A DNA stretch of 64,000 nt from an uncultured Alphaproteobacteria bacterium (GCA_900079695.1 LT599022.1:2610001-2674000), one strand, 5' to 3'; shown: positions 39,779 through 49,536, counted from the first letter of the stretch. Numbers and translations are program-made. The notes: a model not told the origin generated them from the letters alone.

Positions 39779-39802
39779 GGCCGCTTGCGAAGGCGGCCGG
39801 TT
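39775..39802. terminator. Inverted repeat between convergent grpE and LysR genes
   Basis: AACCGGCCGC (39775-39784) is an exact complement of GCGGCCGGTT (39793-39802) with an 8-base loop. It is probably a shared terminator. Its first four bases are also the end of the parS site. Confidence 0.6.
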
Positions 39803-39805
39803 CGG

Positions 39806-40678
39806 CTATGCGAACAACCGCGCGCCGCACCCGGCAAGATCGCGGAAACCGGCCGCGACGTGGGCGGCGAGCGCCCTCACCGCCTCGCCCGCACTCGGGC
39901 GGACGTAGAGAAAGACCCGGAACGCGCCGATCCGCGGCAGGCCGTCGATCCGGGTCAACGGCGACGCGACCACGCTCATCGGCAGCGGTGCGATCGCAAG
40001 ATCGGCGCGCACCGCGGCGATCTGCCCCTGGCATTGCTCCGATGAATAGGCGACGCGGTAATCGAGACCGGCGTCGTCGAGCGCCGCGAGCGCCGCACCG
40101 CGCCACGCGCACCCCGGATCGGCGACCGCAAGCGGCAGCGGCGTGCGATCCTTGGCGCAGCCGTGGTGGAGGCCCACCCACACCAGTTCCTCGGTATGGA
40201 TCTCCACCGAATCCGGCGGCGGCAAGGCGCTGTCGCTGAAGATCGCGAGATCGAGGTTGCCCTCGCGGCAGCGGCGCAGCAGCGATGCGCTGCCGTCGAG
40301 CCGCACCTCCACCTCGACCCCCGGATGGCTGGCGGCGAAGCGGCGGAGAATGTCCGGCAAGGCGATCGCGCCGGAATCCCCGGGCGCGCCGATGCGCACC
40401 CGCCCGGCGATCCCGGCGGTGCGAAACCGTTGCAACGCCTCGTCGTTGAGGGCAAGCAGGCGGCGCGCGTAATCGAGCAGGGTTTCCCCGTCCGGCGTGA
40501 GCGCGACGCTGCGGGAATCGCGCTGGAACAACGGCCTTCCGAGCACGTCTTCGAGCTTCTTCACCTGCAGGCTGACCGCCGAGGGGGTGCGGCCGATCAC
40601 TTCGGCGGCACGCGAGAAGTTGCCGGACTCGCAGATTGCGACGAAGGTGCGGGCGAGATCCATGTCGAGGTGGGTCAT
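39806..40678 (-). CDS. LysR-family transcriptional regulator
   Basis: The product is 290 aa. The N-terminal winged helix reads MDLARTFVAICESGNFSRAAEVIGRTPSAVSLQVKKLE. A substrate-binding domain (about residues 90-280) follows. ATG 40678 has AGGAGGG upstream; 19 codons further upstream are not used. It is divergent from a small DUF1127-like ORF (start 40781), the classical arrangement of a LysR regulator and its target, so that ORF may be regulated by it. The effector is unknown. Confidence 0.92.
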   Translation of the reverse strand: MTHLDMDLARTFVAICESGNFSRAAEVIGRTPSAVSLQVKKLEDVLGRPLFQRDSRSVALTPDGETLLDYARRLLALNDEALQRFRTAGIAGRVRIGAPGDSGAIALPDILRRFAASHPGVEVEVRLDGSASLLRRCREGNLDLAIFSDSALPPPDSVEIHTEELVWVGLHHGCAKDRTPLPLAVADPGCAWRGAALAALDDAGLDYRVAYSSEQCQGQIAAVRADLAIAPLPMSVVASPLTRIDGLPRIGAFRVFLYVRPSAGEAVRALAAHVAAGFRDLAGCGARLFA

Positions 40679-40780
40679 CGGGCCCTCCTGTGAATTTTCC
40701 TCAACGCATTCTCGAATTCTTCTCGTTTCTCTCATAGATAAACCGATGGCATCCTGGGCGCAAACCCAAAGGAGGCCGCA

Positions 40781-41161
40781 ATGTGGCGATATCTAGTCGA
40801 AATCTGGAAGATCCGGCAGCGACGGCAGGCGCTCGCGGCGCTGTCCGGTTTGCCGCCCCGACTGCTGGTCGATGCGGTGGGGCTGGAGCACGGCGAGCTC
40901 GCAGCGCTGCGCCGCTTGCGCACCGCGGCGGAAATCGCCGCGTTTCTCGAACGGGCGTGGGGCCGTCAGCCCTTGCGCCAGATCGGATCGGGGATCTTGT
41001 CGAGAAACGCCTCGAAGGCGGCGAGCTCCTCCGCCGTGGCGGCGTGCGGGCGCGGCTCGCGGAACGGCCGGTTGACGACGATCGTCGCCAGCGGCCCGGC
41101 GCTTTCGGTCTCCGCCGCGAACGCGAGACCCGGCTCGCGGCCGCCGTTGAGCTCGAGGTAG
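40781..41161 (+). CDS. Small DUF1127-like ORF with antisense tail over dnaQ
   Basis: The open frame is 126 codons and has a strong AGGAGG site. The first 65 or so residues (RYLVEIWKIRQRRQALAALS, LLVDAVGLEHGELAALRRL) look like a short arginine-rich DUF1127-type protein, normally 45-75 aa. The remainder reads through the end of convergent dnaQ on the opposite strand and has a shadow-like Ser/Arg composition. Either the protein truly has this tail or a base is wrong near 40960 and the real stop is hidden. The N-terminal part is probably real. Confidence 0.45.
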   Translation: MWRYLVEIWKIRQRRQALAALSGLPPRLLVDAVGLEHGELAALRRLRTAAEIAAFLERAWGRQPLRQIGSGILSRNASKAASSSAVAACGRGSRNGRLTTIVASGPALSVSAANARPGSRPPLSSR

Positions 41162-41646
41162 ACCTCCGCCAGCAGCCGGGTATCGAGCAACGCGCCGTGC
41201 AACGTGCGCTGGGTGTTGTCGATACCGAAGCGCTGGCACAGGGCGTCCAGAGTATTGCGCGCGCCCGGAAACCGCTCCTTGGCGATTTTCAGGGTGTCGA
41301 TGGCGCGGTCGGCGGGAATCGTCGCGCGGTTGCAGCGCTTCAGTTCGGCGTTGATGAAATTGACGTCGAAACTGGCGTTGTGGGCGACGATCGGTGCGTC
41401 GCCGACGAACGCAAGGAAGTCCTCGACGATTTCCTCGAACAACGGCTTGTCGGCAAGGAATTCGCGGGTCAACCCGTGAATCCGCACCGCTTCCTCGGGA
41501 ACGTCGCGCAACGGATTGACGTATTTATGGAAATAGTTCTCGGTCGGCTGGTGGTTGATCAGCTCGACGCAGGCGATTTCGACCAGACGGTCGCCGGATT
41601 CGGGGTCCAGCCCGGTGGTTTCGGTATCGAGGGCGACTTCACGCAT
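40966..41646 (-). CDS. dnaQ: DNA polymerase III epsilon subunit (proofreading exonuclease)
   Basis: The product is 226 aa. It is the 3'-5' proofreading exonuclease of the replicase. ExoI VALDTETTGLDPESGD, ExoII HNASFDVNFINAEL and ExoIII with HGALLDTRLLAEVYLEL are all present. It overlaps the coaE stop by 8 bp and closes the cluster PEP synthase regulator-maf-aroE-coaE-dnaQ that flanks the origin in alphaproteobacteria. Part of its 3' end lies under an opposite-strand ORF. Confidence 0.96.
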   Translation of the reverse strand: MREVALDTETTGLDPESGDRLVEIACVELINHQPTENYFHKYVNPLRDVPEEAVRIHGLTREFLADKPLFEEIVEDFLAFVGDAPIVAHNASFDVNFINAELKRCNRATIPADRAIDTLKIAKERFPGARNTLDALCQRFGIDNTQRTLHGALLDTRLLAEVYLELNGGREPGLAFAAETESAGPLATIVVNRPFREPRPHAATAEELAAFEAFLDKIPDPIWRKG

Positions 41647-42244
41647 CGCGCGGCTCCCGCAGCAGCTTGTGGAGGGCCCGCACCACCGCGTTCCAGGCGG
41701 TGCGGCGGCCGAGGCCGGTGGGGATCACCGCGTCGGCGCGGCGGCGTTTGACCGCGTCGGGCGTCTGGCGCGCGCGGATCGCGCGAAGGCGGTCGCGGGT
41801 CATCCCCGGCCGCCGCAGCACCCGCTGCGCCTGAATGATCGGCGCGGCGGAGGCAACCCAGACCGCGTCGCAGCGCGCGTCTCCCCCGGTTTCATACAAC
41901 AGCGGAATGTCGAGCACCACCGCCCGCTTGCGCATCCGCCGCGCGCGCTGAAGAAACCGGCGCTCGGCGGCGCGCACCAGCGGGTGGAGGATCACCTCCA
42001 GATCCTTGAGGGCGACGCGGTCGCCGAAAACCCGCGCCCCGAGGGCGGCGCGGTCGAGGCGGCCGTCCTCGTCGACGACGCCGGGAAACCGGCGGGCGAT
42101 CGCCGCCAGCGCCGGGCCGCCCGGCGCGGTCAGCCGGTGCACCACCGCATCGGCGTCGTGAACCGGCAATCCGAGGCGCCGCAGCATCGCCGCGGTGGTG
42201 CTCTTGCCCATGCCGATCGAGCCGGTGAGACCAATCACCCGCAT
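41639..42244 (-). CDS. coaE: Dephospho-CoA kinase
   Basis: The product is 201 aa. It phosphorylates dephospho-CoA, the last step of coenzyme A synthesis. The P-loop is LTGSIGMGKSTT at residues 6-17. HDADAVVHRL and VLDIPLLYETGGDARCD are family segments. It starts 1 bp after the aroE stop and overlaps dnaQ. The longer upstream frame is a shadow of aroE. Confidence 0.95.
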   Translation of the reverse strand: MRVIGLTGSIGMGKSTTAAMLRRLGLPVHDADAVVHRLTAPGGPALAAIARRFPGVVDEDGRLDRAALGARVFGDRVALKDLEVILHPLVRAAERRFLQRARRMRKRAVVLDIPLLYETGGDARCDAVWVASAAPIIQAQRVLRRPGMTRDRLRAIRARQTPDAVKRRRADAVIPTGLGRRTAWNAVVRALHKLLREPRDA

Positions 42245-42245
42245 G

Positions 42246-43124
42246 TCACGACCGGATCGCTTCCAGCACGTAGGCGCGCAGGGCGTCGTCCACCTCCGGA
42301 CGAACCCCGAACCACGCCTCGAAACCGATGCCGCCCTGGTGCAGGAGCATGCCGAGACCGTCGACGCAGGCGAGCCCGCGCGCCGCGCCAGCGGCGAGAA
42401 ACGGGGTTTCGAGCGGCGAATAGACGATGTCGGCGACCACCGCGTCGTCGGCCAGCGCGGCAAGGTCGAGATGCAGCGGCGGCTGCCCGGTCATGCCCAG
42501 CGACGTGGTGTTGACCGCAACCCCCGCTTCCGCCGCCTCGGCGCGCCAGGCTTCGGCGGTGAACGGCAGGGCGCGGACCGGCGCGGCGTGGTGGGCGCGG
42601 AAATGATCGGCGAGCGCCTGCGCCTTCTCGACGGTACGATTGAACAGGCGGACTTCGGGCACGCCGCCTTCCAGCAGCGCGGCGCACACGGCGCGGGCGC
42701 CGCCGCCCGCGCCGAGCACCGCCGCCGGGCGATCGTGCCGCCATTGCGGCGCGCAGGCGCGCAGATTGGCGAGGAAGCCCGGCGCATCGCTGTTGGTGCC
42801 GGTAATGCAGCCGTCGTCGCCGACGATCAGGGTGTTGACCGCGCCGATCGCCGCCGCAGTCGGGGTGATCGCGTCGAGCAGCGGGATCACCGCTTCCTTG
42901 TGCGGCTTGGTGACGTTGCCGCCGCGGAAGCCGAGCGCCGCGAGGCCGCGCACCGCGTCGGCGAGGCGGCCGGGTTCGACCGGCAACGGCACGTAGGCGC
43001 CGTCGACGCCGTGCTTCGCCAGCCAATAGGCATGCAGCCGCGGCGACTGGCTGAACGCGACCGGCCATCCGAGAATGCCGGCGAGGCGGGTGCGGCCCGT
43101 ATGGGCGAGAACGGTTTCGGTCAT
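42246..43124 (-). CDS. aroE: Shikimate dehydrogenase
   Basis: The product is 292 aa. It reduces 3-dehydroshikimate with NADPH in aromatic amino-acid synthesis. GWPVAFSQSPRLHAYW binds shikimate, NVTKPHKE holds the catalytic lysine, LGAGGGARAV is the dinucleotide loop and GLGMLLHQGGIGFEAWFG is the C-terminal signature. ATG 43124 overlaps the maf stop (ATGA). Confidence 0.96.
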   Translation of the reverse strand: MTETVLAHTGRTRLAGILGWPVAFSQSPRLHAYWLAKHGVDGAYVPLPVEPGRLADAVRGLAALGFRGGNVTKPHKEAVIPLLDAITPTAAAIGAVNTLIVGDDGCITGTNSDAPGFLANLRACAPQWRHDRPAAVLGAGGGARAVCAALLEGGVPEVRLFNRTVEKAQALADHFRAHHAAPVRALPFTAEAWRAEAAEAGVAVNTTSLGMTGQPPLHLDLAALADDAVVADIVYSPLETPFLAAGAARGLACVDGLGMLLHQGGIGFEAWFGVRPEVDDALRAYVLEAIRS

Positions 43125-43732
43125 GACGGCAGGTATCCGATGCGGCGGAGTTGGGCGAGAAGCGGCAACAGCGGCAGGCCCATGATCGTGAACAGGTCGC
43201 CGTCGACGCGGGCGAACAGGTGCGCGCCCGCGCCTTCGAGAGTGTAGCCGCCGACCGCCGCAAGCGCCACCGGCGGCGCGACGGCGACGTAATCGGCCAG
43301 AAATTCGTCGGAAAACGCGCGCATTCTCAATGTCGCCCGGCCGACGTGCCGCCAGCGCACCTGGCCGCCGCGTGTCAGCACCACCGCGGCGCTGAGAGTG
43401 TGGGTACGGCCGCGCAGGCGCGCCAACTGAGCCGCCAGGGCGGCGCGGTCGCCGGGCTTGTCGAGCCAGTCGCCGTCGAGATCGAGCATCTGATCGCAGC
43501 CGAGCACCCACGAGCCCGGGTCCGCCGCACCCACCGCCAGGGCCTTGGCGGCCGCGAGCGCAAACGCGCAGGCGCGCGCGTCGTCGCCGGCGGCGCGGCG
43601 GGCGGTCTTGATCGCCGCTTCGTCGACCTCGGCGGCGACCGCACGATGCGGAACCCCGGCGTCGGCGAGAATCCGGCGGCGGGCGGCGCTGGCGGACGCG
43701 AGAATCAGTCCGCCGTCAGTAGCTGTCCCCAT
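43121..43732 (-). CDS. maf: Maf family nucleotide pyrophosphatase
   Basis: The product is 203 aa. Maf proteins hydrolyse non-canonical or modified nucleoside triphosphates. LILASASAARRRILADAG opens the active cleft, VDEAAIKT and LGCDQMLDLDG are the acidic motifs, and VGGYTLEGAGAHLF with IMGLPLLPLLAQL forms the C-terminal part. The EAAIK motif and the final segment suggest the YceF-like branch. Its start overlaps the PEP synthase regulator gene by 17 bp and its stop overlaps aroE. Confidence 0.92.
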   Translation of the reverse strand: MGTATDGGLILASASAARRRILADAGVPHRAVAAEVDEAAIKTARRAAGDDARACAFALAAAKALAVGAADPGSWVLGCDQMLDLDGDWLDKPGDRAALAAQLARLRGRTHTLSAAVVLTRGGQVRWRHVGRATLRMRAFSDEFLADYVAVAPPVALAAVGGYTLEGAGAHLFARVDGDLFTIMGLPLLPLLAQLRRIGYLPS

Positions 43733-44564
43733 CGTTCGGGCTGTCCGGATATTTCATGCGGTAGAGCTCGATGATCGTCGCCGCCGCTTCCTCGATCGAA
43801 CGGCGGGTCACGTCGATCACCGGCCAACCGCGGCGGGCGAACACCCGGCGCGCCTCGGCCACCTCCTCGGTCACCGCTTCGACCCGGGCGTAATCCCCGG
43901 CTTCGTCCTCGTTCATCTGCTTGAGGCGGTTCTGACGGATCTCGGACAGGCTCTTGGGCTCGCGGGTCAGGCCCACGATCACCGGCCGGGTCAAGCCGTC
44001 CAGCTCCTCCGGCAACGGAATGTCCGCCACCATCGGCACGTTCGCCGCCTTGAGGCCGCGATTGGCGAGATAGGCGCAGGTCGGCGTCTTCGAGGTGCGG
44101 GACACCCCGACCAGCACCACGTCGGCGTCTTCGAGATCGTTCAGCATCTGCCCGTCGTCGTGGCTGATGGTGAACTCGATCGCATCCATCCGGCGATAGT
44201 AGGCGGCGTCGAGCACATGCTGGCTGCCCGGCAACCCGGCGATGCCCCGGCCGAACAGATTCGCGAGCCCCGACATCACGCCGTCGAGCACCGGCACGCA
44301 CGGCACGCCCAATGTATAGCAGCCGGTTTCGAGCGCGCGGCGAATCTCCGGGTCGACCACCGTGAACATCACCATTCCCGGATTGTCGTTGATGCCGGCA
44401 AGGACGCGCTTCACCTGACCCGGCGTTCGCACCAGATACCAAAGGTGTTGGGTGGCGCGCACGTCGGAAAACTGCACCAGGCAGGCGCGCGCGACGGTCG
44501 CCACGGTCTCGCCGGTCGAATCGGACACCAGATGCACATGGAACGCACCGTTACGGTCGGGCAT
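43716..44564 (-). CDS. PEP synthase regulatory protein (DUF299, kinase/pyrophosphorylase)
   Basis: The product is 282 aa. This family phosphorylates and dephosphorylates PEP synthase or pyruvate phosphate dikinase, using ADP as donor. HLVSDSTGETVATVARACL opens the protein. The P-loop-like VGVSRTSKTPTCAYLANRGLK is near residue 150. It corresponds to the RP001 gene that sits beside oriC and opposite hemE in Rickettsia and Caulobacter. The same arrangement is seen here, with a 447-bp gap to hemE. Confidence 0.94.
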   Translation of the reverse strand: MPDRNGAFHVHLVSDSTGETVATVARACLVQFSDVRATQHLWYLVRTPGQVKRVLAGINDNPGMVMFTVVDPEIRRALETGCYTLGVPCVPVLDGVMSGLANLFGRGIAGLPGSQHVLDAAYYRRMDAIEFTISHDDGQMLNDLEDADVVLVGVSRTSKTPTCAYLANRGLKAANVPMVADIPLPEELDGLTRPVIVGLTREPKSLSEIRQNRLKQMNEDEAGDYARVEAVTEEVAEARRVFARRGWPVIDVTRRSIEEAAATIIELYRMKYPDSPNDGDSY

Positions 44565-45011
44565 TTCGAATCACCCCCATGCTGATCCCTCACAAGGTAG
44601 CGTGGATAACTCGCCGGGACAATCTGTGGACGGCGTGTGGAAAACTCGCCGTCGCGCGGTACGGACGGATTCGCTCCCCGCTCCGGCGACTTCTGCGCCT
44701 CGGGTTTTCCCGCCGTCGCGGCAACGCGCCGGATTGCGGGGAACACGGGGAAGGACTTTCCCCGCCCGATGATCTTTCCACCTTTTCCACATCCTGGGAA
44801 TAGGTTCGGGGGTTCATGTTTTTCAAGATCTTGCTAACGTTGTTCGTGAACTTGTCCACCGCCGGGCCCACGTCCGCGCCGCCGCCGCCGCGGTTGTGGG
44901 CAAATCCGGGGATGGAAAAGGATCCCCAGGATTCCCCCCGCCAACCACTACCAATACCTTTTAATTTCAAGATTCATTGTTAGGTGTAGCAACGAACATG
45001 CGGAGAGGACG
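44565..45011. other. Putative chromosomal replication origin (oriC)
   Basis: This 447-bp non-coding gap lies between the RP001-type gene and hemE, the conserved alphaproteobacterial origin site. Three sequences match the DnaA box TTATCCACA at 8 of 9 positions: 44601-44609 (CGTGGATAA, reverse), 44636-44644 (TGTGGAAAA, reverse) and 44783-44791 (TTTTCCACA). Weaker ones are at 44625, 44774 and 44852. An AT-rich patch (about 44955-44982) lies beside hemE. GANTC sites, the CcrM methylation target, occur at 44568, 44668, 44930 and 44971. I found no good CtrA box. No gene is present. Confidence 0.72.
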
Positions 45012-46070
45012 ATGCCGGTGACGGAACTCCATTCCCCGGTCGCGACGACGCGATTGTCGGCGGCATTTCGGGCCCCGACGGGCGCGCGGCCGCCGATTTG
45101 GCTGATGCGGCAGGCGGGGCGCTATCTTCCGGAATACCGGGCGACGCGCGCCGAGGCGGGCTCGTTTCTCGACCTGTGCTACAACCCTCGGCTCGCCGTC
45201 GAAGTGGCTTTGCAGCCGCTCCGGCGTTTCGACCTCGATGCCGCGATCCTGTTTTCCGACATTCTGGTGATTCCCGACGGCCTCGGCCAATCGTTGCGAT
45301 TCGAGGAAGGCGTCGGCCCGGTTCTGATGCGGATCGAGGGCGGGAGCGACGTCGCCCGGCTTTCGCTCGAGCGGATGCGGCGTCACCTCGCTCCGGTTTA
45401 CGAAACGGTGACGCGCCTGCGCGGCGAGTTGCCGCGCGACGTATCGCTGATCGGGTTTTCCGGCGCGCCCTGGACGATCGCCACGTATATGCTCGAAGGT
45501 CGGAGCAGCCGCGAGTTTCCGCTCGCCAAGCATTGGGCCTATGCGCGACCGGACGATTTCCGCGCCCTTGTCGATCTGCTCGTCGAGGCGATCGTGACGC
45601 ACCTTTCGGCACAGGCGGAAGCCGGTGCGGACGTGCTGCAACTGTTCGATACCTGGGCGGGAGTGTTCGACGATCGCGGCTTCGCCGACTGGGTCGAATC
45701 GCCGATTCGCCGGATCGTGTCGCGGCTCAAGGCGGCGTATCCGCGGGTTCCGATCATCGTCTTCGCACGCGGGGCGGGCGCACGGCTCGCCGGATTCGCC
45801 GCACGCACCGGCGCCGACGGTCTCGGTCTCGACTGTACCGTGCCGCTCGCCTGGGCGAAAACCGAAGTGCAGCCGGAAACCACGATTCAGGGCAATCTCG
45901 ATCCGGCGATTCTGCGCATCGGCGGTTCGGCGATGGACCGCGCGATCGACGACATCCTCGCCGCCTGGACCGGCGGGCGGTTCATTTTCAACCTCGGCCA
46001 TGGCATTCCGCCGGATACGCCGCCGCAGCACGTGGCGGCGCTGGTGCGGCGGGTGCGCGGCGAAACCTAG
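45012..46070 (+). CDS. hemE: Uroporphyrinogen decarboxylase
   Basis: The product is 352 aa. It decarboxylates uroporphyrinogen III to coproporphyrinogen III in haem synthesis. PPIWLMRQAGRYLPEYR near the N-terminus is the family signature, FSDILVIPDGLG holds the catalytic aspartate, and GFSGAPWTIATYMLEG and FNLGHGIPPDTP are conserved. GAGAGGA precedes the ATG. It starts the rightward hemE-hemH-hemJ-rho run beside the origin. Confidence 0.97.
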   Translation: MPVTELHSPVATTRLSAAFRAPTGARPPIWLMRQAGRYLPEYRATRAEAGSFLDLCYNPRLAVEVALQPLRRFDLDAAILFSDILVIPDGLGQSLRFEEGVGPVLMRIEGGSDVARLSLERMRRHLAPVYETVTRLRGELPRDVSLIGFSGAPWTIATYMLEGRSSREFPLAKHWAYARPDDFRALVDLLVEAIVTHLSAQAEAGADVLQLFDTWAGVFDDRGFADWVESPIRRIVSRLKAAYPRVPIIVFARGAGARLAGFAARTGADGLGLDCTVPLAWAKTEVQPETTIQGNLDPAILRIGGSAMDRAIDDILAAWTGGRFIFNLGHGIPPDTPPQHVAALVRRVRGET

Positions 46071-46085
46071 GAGCGAGAGAACCGA

Positions 46086-47141
46086 ATGCAGCGGGTTGCG
46101 ATCGTATTGTTGAACCTCGGCGGGCCGGATTCCCTCGAGGCGGTTCCGCAATTCCTCCGCAATCTGTTCGCCGATCCGGTAATTCTCGGCTTGCCGCAGC
46201 CCTTTCGGACGCTGCTGGGACGTTACATCGCGTGGAAGCGGGTTCCGCTCGCTAAGGAGAACTACGCGCTGATCGGCGGCGCGTCGCCCCTGCTCGCGCA
46301 AACTCGGGCGCAGGGCGAGGCGTTGACCGCACGGCTGGCGCAACGGCGTCCGGAGCTCGCCTGCAAGGCGTTCGTGGCGATGCGCTATTGGCACCCGTTC
46401 GCGGCCGAGACCGTCGCCGAAGTCAAGGCCTGGAACCCGGATCGGGTGGTGCTGCTGCCGCTCTATCCGCAGTATTCGCTCACCACGACCGGTTCCTCCC
46501 TCACCGACTGGCGCAAGGCGGCGAAAAAGGCCGGGCTCGCGTGTCCGCACGCGACGATGTGTTGCTATCCCACTCAGGCGGGCTGGATCGGGGCGGTCGC
46601 CGCGGGAGTGGAGGCGGCGCTGACGAAGCTCGAAAATCCCTCGGACTACCGCGTGGTGTTTTCCGCCCACGGCCTGCCGCAGGCGGTGGTGGACAAGGGC
46701 GATCCGTATCCCGCGCACGTCGAGGCGACGGTGGCGGCGGTGGTGGCGCATCTGCATCGGCCGGATCTCGACTGGGTGGTGTCGTATCAGAGCAAGGTCG
46801 GCCCGCAGACCTGGATCGGACCGGATACCGAACACGTCATCGTCGAAGCGGGGCGGGAGGGGCGGTCCCTGATCGTGGTGCCGATCGCGTTCGTCTCCGA
46901 GCATTCCGAGACCCTGGTCGAACTCGATATCGACTACCGCAAGCAGGCGGACGCGGCGGGCGTGCCCGATTACGTGCGTCTGCCGACGGTTCAGTGCGAT
47001 CCGCTGTTCATCGGCGGACTTGCCGATCTGGTGGAAGCCGCGCTTGCCGCGCCCGATGCGCCGGATCGCTGGACCACTACCGGCGAAGGCTGCGCACGCG
47101 CCTGTACTTGCATCCCCGCCCGATGCGCCCTTGCAAAGTGA
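46086..47141 (+). CDS. hemH: Ferrochelatase
   Basis: The product is 351 aa. It inserts ferrous iron into protoporphyrin IX. LLNLGGPDSLEAVPQFLRNLF opens the protein, VFSAHGLPQAVV carries the metal-binding histidine, YQSKVGPQTWIGP and IAFVSEHSETLVELD follow. The C-terminus has a cysteine cluster (GCARACTCIPARC), suggesting an iron-sulfur centre as in some bacterial ferrochelatases; this is inference. It lies 15 bp after hemE. Confidence 0.96.
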   Translation: MQRVAIVLLNLGGPDSLEAVPQFLRNLFADPVILGLPQPFRTLLGRYIAWKRVPLAKENYALIGGASPLLAQTRAQGEALTARLAQRRPELACKAFVAMRYWHPFAAETVAEVKAWNPDRVVLLPLYPQYSLTTTGSSLTDWRKAAKKAGLACPHATMCCYPTQAGWIGAVAAGVEAALTKLENPSDYRVVFSAHGLPQAVVDKGDPYPAHVEATVAAVVAHLHRPDLDWVVSYQSKVGPQTWIGPDTEHVIVEAGREGRSLIVVPIAFVSEHSETLVELDIDYRKQADAAGVPDYVRLPTVQCDPLFIGGLADLVEAALAAPDAPDRWTTTGEGCARACTCIPARCALAK

Positions 47142-47148
47142 ACCTGCG

Positions 47149-47571
47149 ATGCTGGATTTGAGTTACGACGCGTATGCCTGGATCAAGGCGCTGCATATCG
47201 TCGCGGCGACGGCGTGGATCGGCGGACTCGTCGCGCTCGGCGAGGTGCTGGCGCTGCACGCGGCGGAAGGCGACGCGGTCTGGGCCGGGCGGGAGCGGGC
47301 ATTGCTTGCGCGAGTGGTGATCCCGGCGTCGGGCGTATCGCTCGTCAGCGGCGGCGCGTTGTTGCTGAATTATGCCGATTTCACCGAGGGATGGCTGCAC
47401 GCGAAGCTGACGGCGGTGGCGGCGCTGCTGGTCTATCAGACCTGGCTCGCGCGTCAGGCGCGACGGTTCGCCGAGTCGCCGCAACCGCCGCGCACGTTCG
47501 GCCGCTTGAAGCTGTTTCCAATCGTCCTATTTATCGGTATAGTCGCGTTGGTAATGGTCCGGCCGTTCTAG
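47149..47571 (+). CDS. hemJ: Protoporphyrinogen oxidase HemJ
   Basis: The product is 140 aa with four membrane helices. HemJ (UPF0093) oxidises protoporphyrinogen IX, the step before HemH. AYAWIKALHIVAATAWIGGL near the N-terminus carries the essential histidine. LHAKLTAVAALLVYQTWLARQ has the second conserved stretch. ATG 47149 is 7 bp after the hemH stop, giving a complete hemE-hemH-hemJ end of the haem pathway apart from hemF/hemN. Confidence 0.93.
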   Translation: MLDLSYDAYAWIKALHIVAATAWIGGLVALGEVLALHAAEGDAVWAGRERALLARVVIPASGVSLVSGGALLLNYADFTEGWLHAKLTAVAALLVYQTWLARQARRFAESPQPPRTFGRLKLFPIVLFIGIVALVMVRPF

Positions 47572-47781
47572 GATCGTCGTGGGTTGTTGACTTCCCGCGG
47601 TCGATTGGGTAAACGACCACCCCTGGTGCGGCGTGTGGTCGGCGGACCCGCCGAACAATTCCTGCGTTTCTCCCTCTCGTCGTCCTTTGCGCGCGTGCTC
47701 GCGTCGATTCGGACCAGAGGATCCCACTTTTCTCTTCCCAATACGTCTTCTCGGCTGCGTGCAAAGCCATCAGGGGTTTCG

Positions 47782-49041
<1,260 letters not shown>

Positions 49042-49048
49042 TGCGAGA

Positions 49049-49072
49049 GGGCCCCCGAGCGGGGCCCTTTTT
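49049..49072 (+). terminator. Intrinsic terminator of rho
   Basis: GGGCCCC (49049-49055) pairs with GGGGCCC (49061-49067) around a 5-base loop, followed by TTTTT (49068-49072). It begins 8 bp after the rho stop. Its last base is also the end of the convergent ogt gene. Confidence 0.85.
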
Positions 49073-49536
49073 CATCGGGCCGGGAAAGCCGCCCCTTCGA
49101 GGCGCAGAAGCTCGCGCTTGGTGTCGAGCTCGCCCAATCCGGAGTAGCCGCCGAGGCGGTCGGTACCGAGAATGCGGTGGCACGGGACGATGATCGGAAT
49201 CGGATTGGCGCCGCATGCGCCGCCGACCGCGATTGCCGCGGTGCCGAGATCCTTGGCGACCTCGCCGTAGGTGCGGGTGCGGCCGTAGGGGATCGCCCGC
49301 ATCGCCGCCCAGACCCGTTTCTGGAACGGGGAGCCCTCGGGGGCAAGCGGCAGGGTGAATTCGGTCCGTTCCCGTGAAAAGTACTCGGCGAGCTGCTGTG
49401 CCGCATCCTTCAGGACCTGGGGCGGGTCGCCGGTTTCCGTGCCCTTGCCCCAGTCGAGCGAGACAATCGCACCGTCGACGGCGAACAGAGTGAGCGGCCC
49501 GAGCGGCGAGGGGACGACGATGCTGCCGAAGCTCAT
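49072..49536 (-). CDS. ogt: Methylated-DNA--[protein]-cysteine S-methyltransferase
   Basis: The product is 154 aa. It repairs O6-alkylguanine by moving the alkyl group to its own cysteine. The active-site motif is IPIIVPCHRILG, and FQKRVWAAMRAIPYGRTRTYGEVA is the DNA-binding helix-turn-helix. There is no Ada regulatory domain. It is the only leftward gene between hemE and holA, set between rho and mnmE. Confidence 0.93.
   Translation of the reverse strand: MSFGSIVVPSPLGPLTLFAVDGAIVSLDWGKGTETGDPPQVLKDAAQQLAEYFSRERTEFTLPLAPEGSPFQKRVWAAMRAIPYGRTRTYGEVAKDLGTAAIAVGGACGANPIPIIVPCHRILGTDRLGGYSGLGELDTKRELLRLEGAAFPAR

Noticed and set aside
44452-44837. Several short open frames in the origin gap
   Set aside because: They overlap each other on both strands, lack ribosome sites and sit on the DnaA-box region. 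None resembles a known protein.
44967-46904. A 645-codon leftward open frame opposite hemE and hemH
   Set aside because: It is the antisense shadow of two clearly conserved haem genes and has no recognisable domain.
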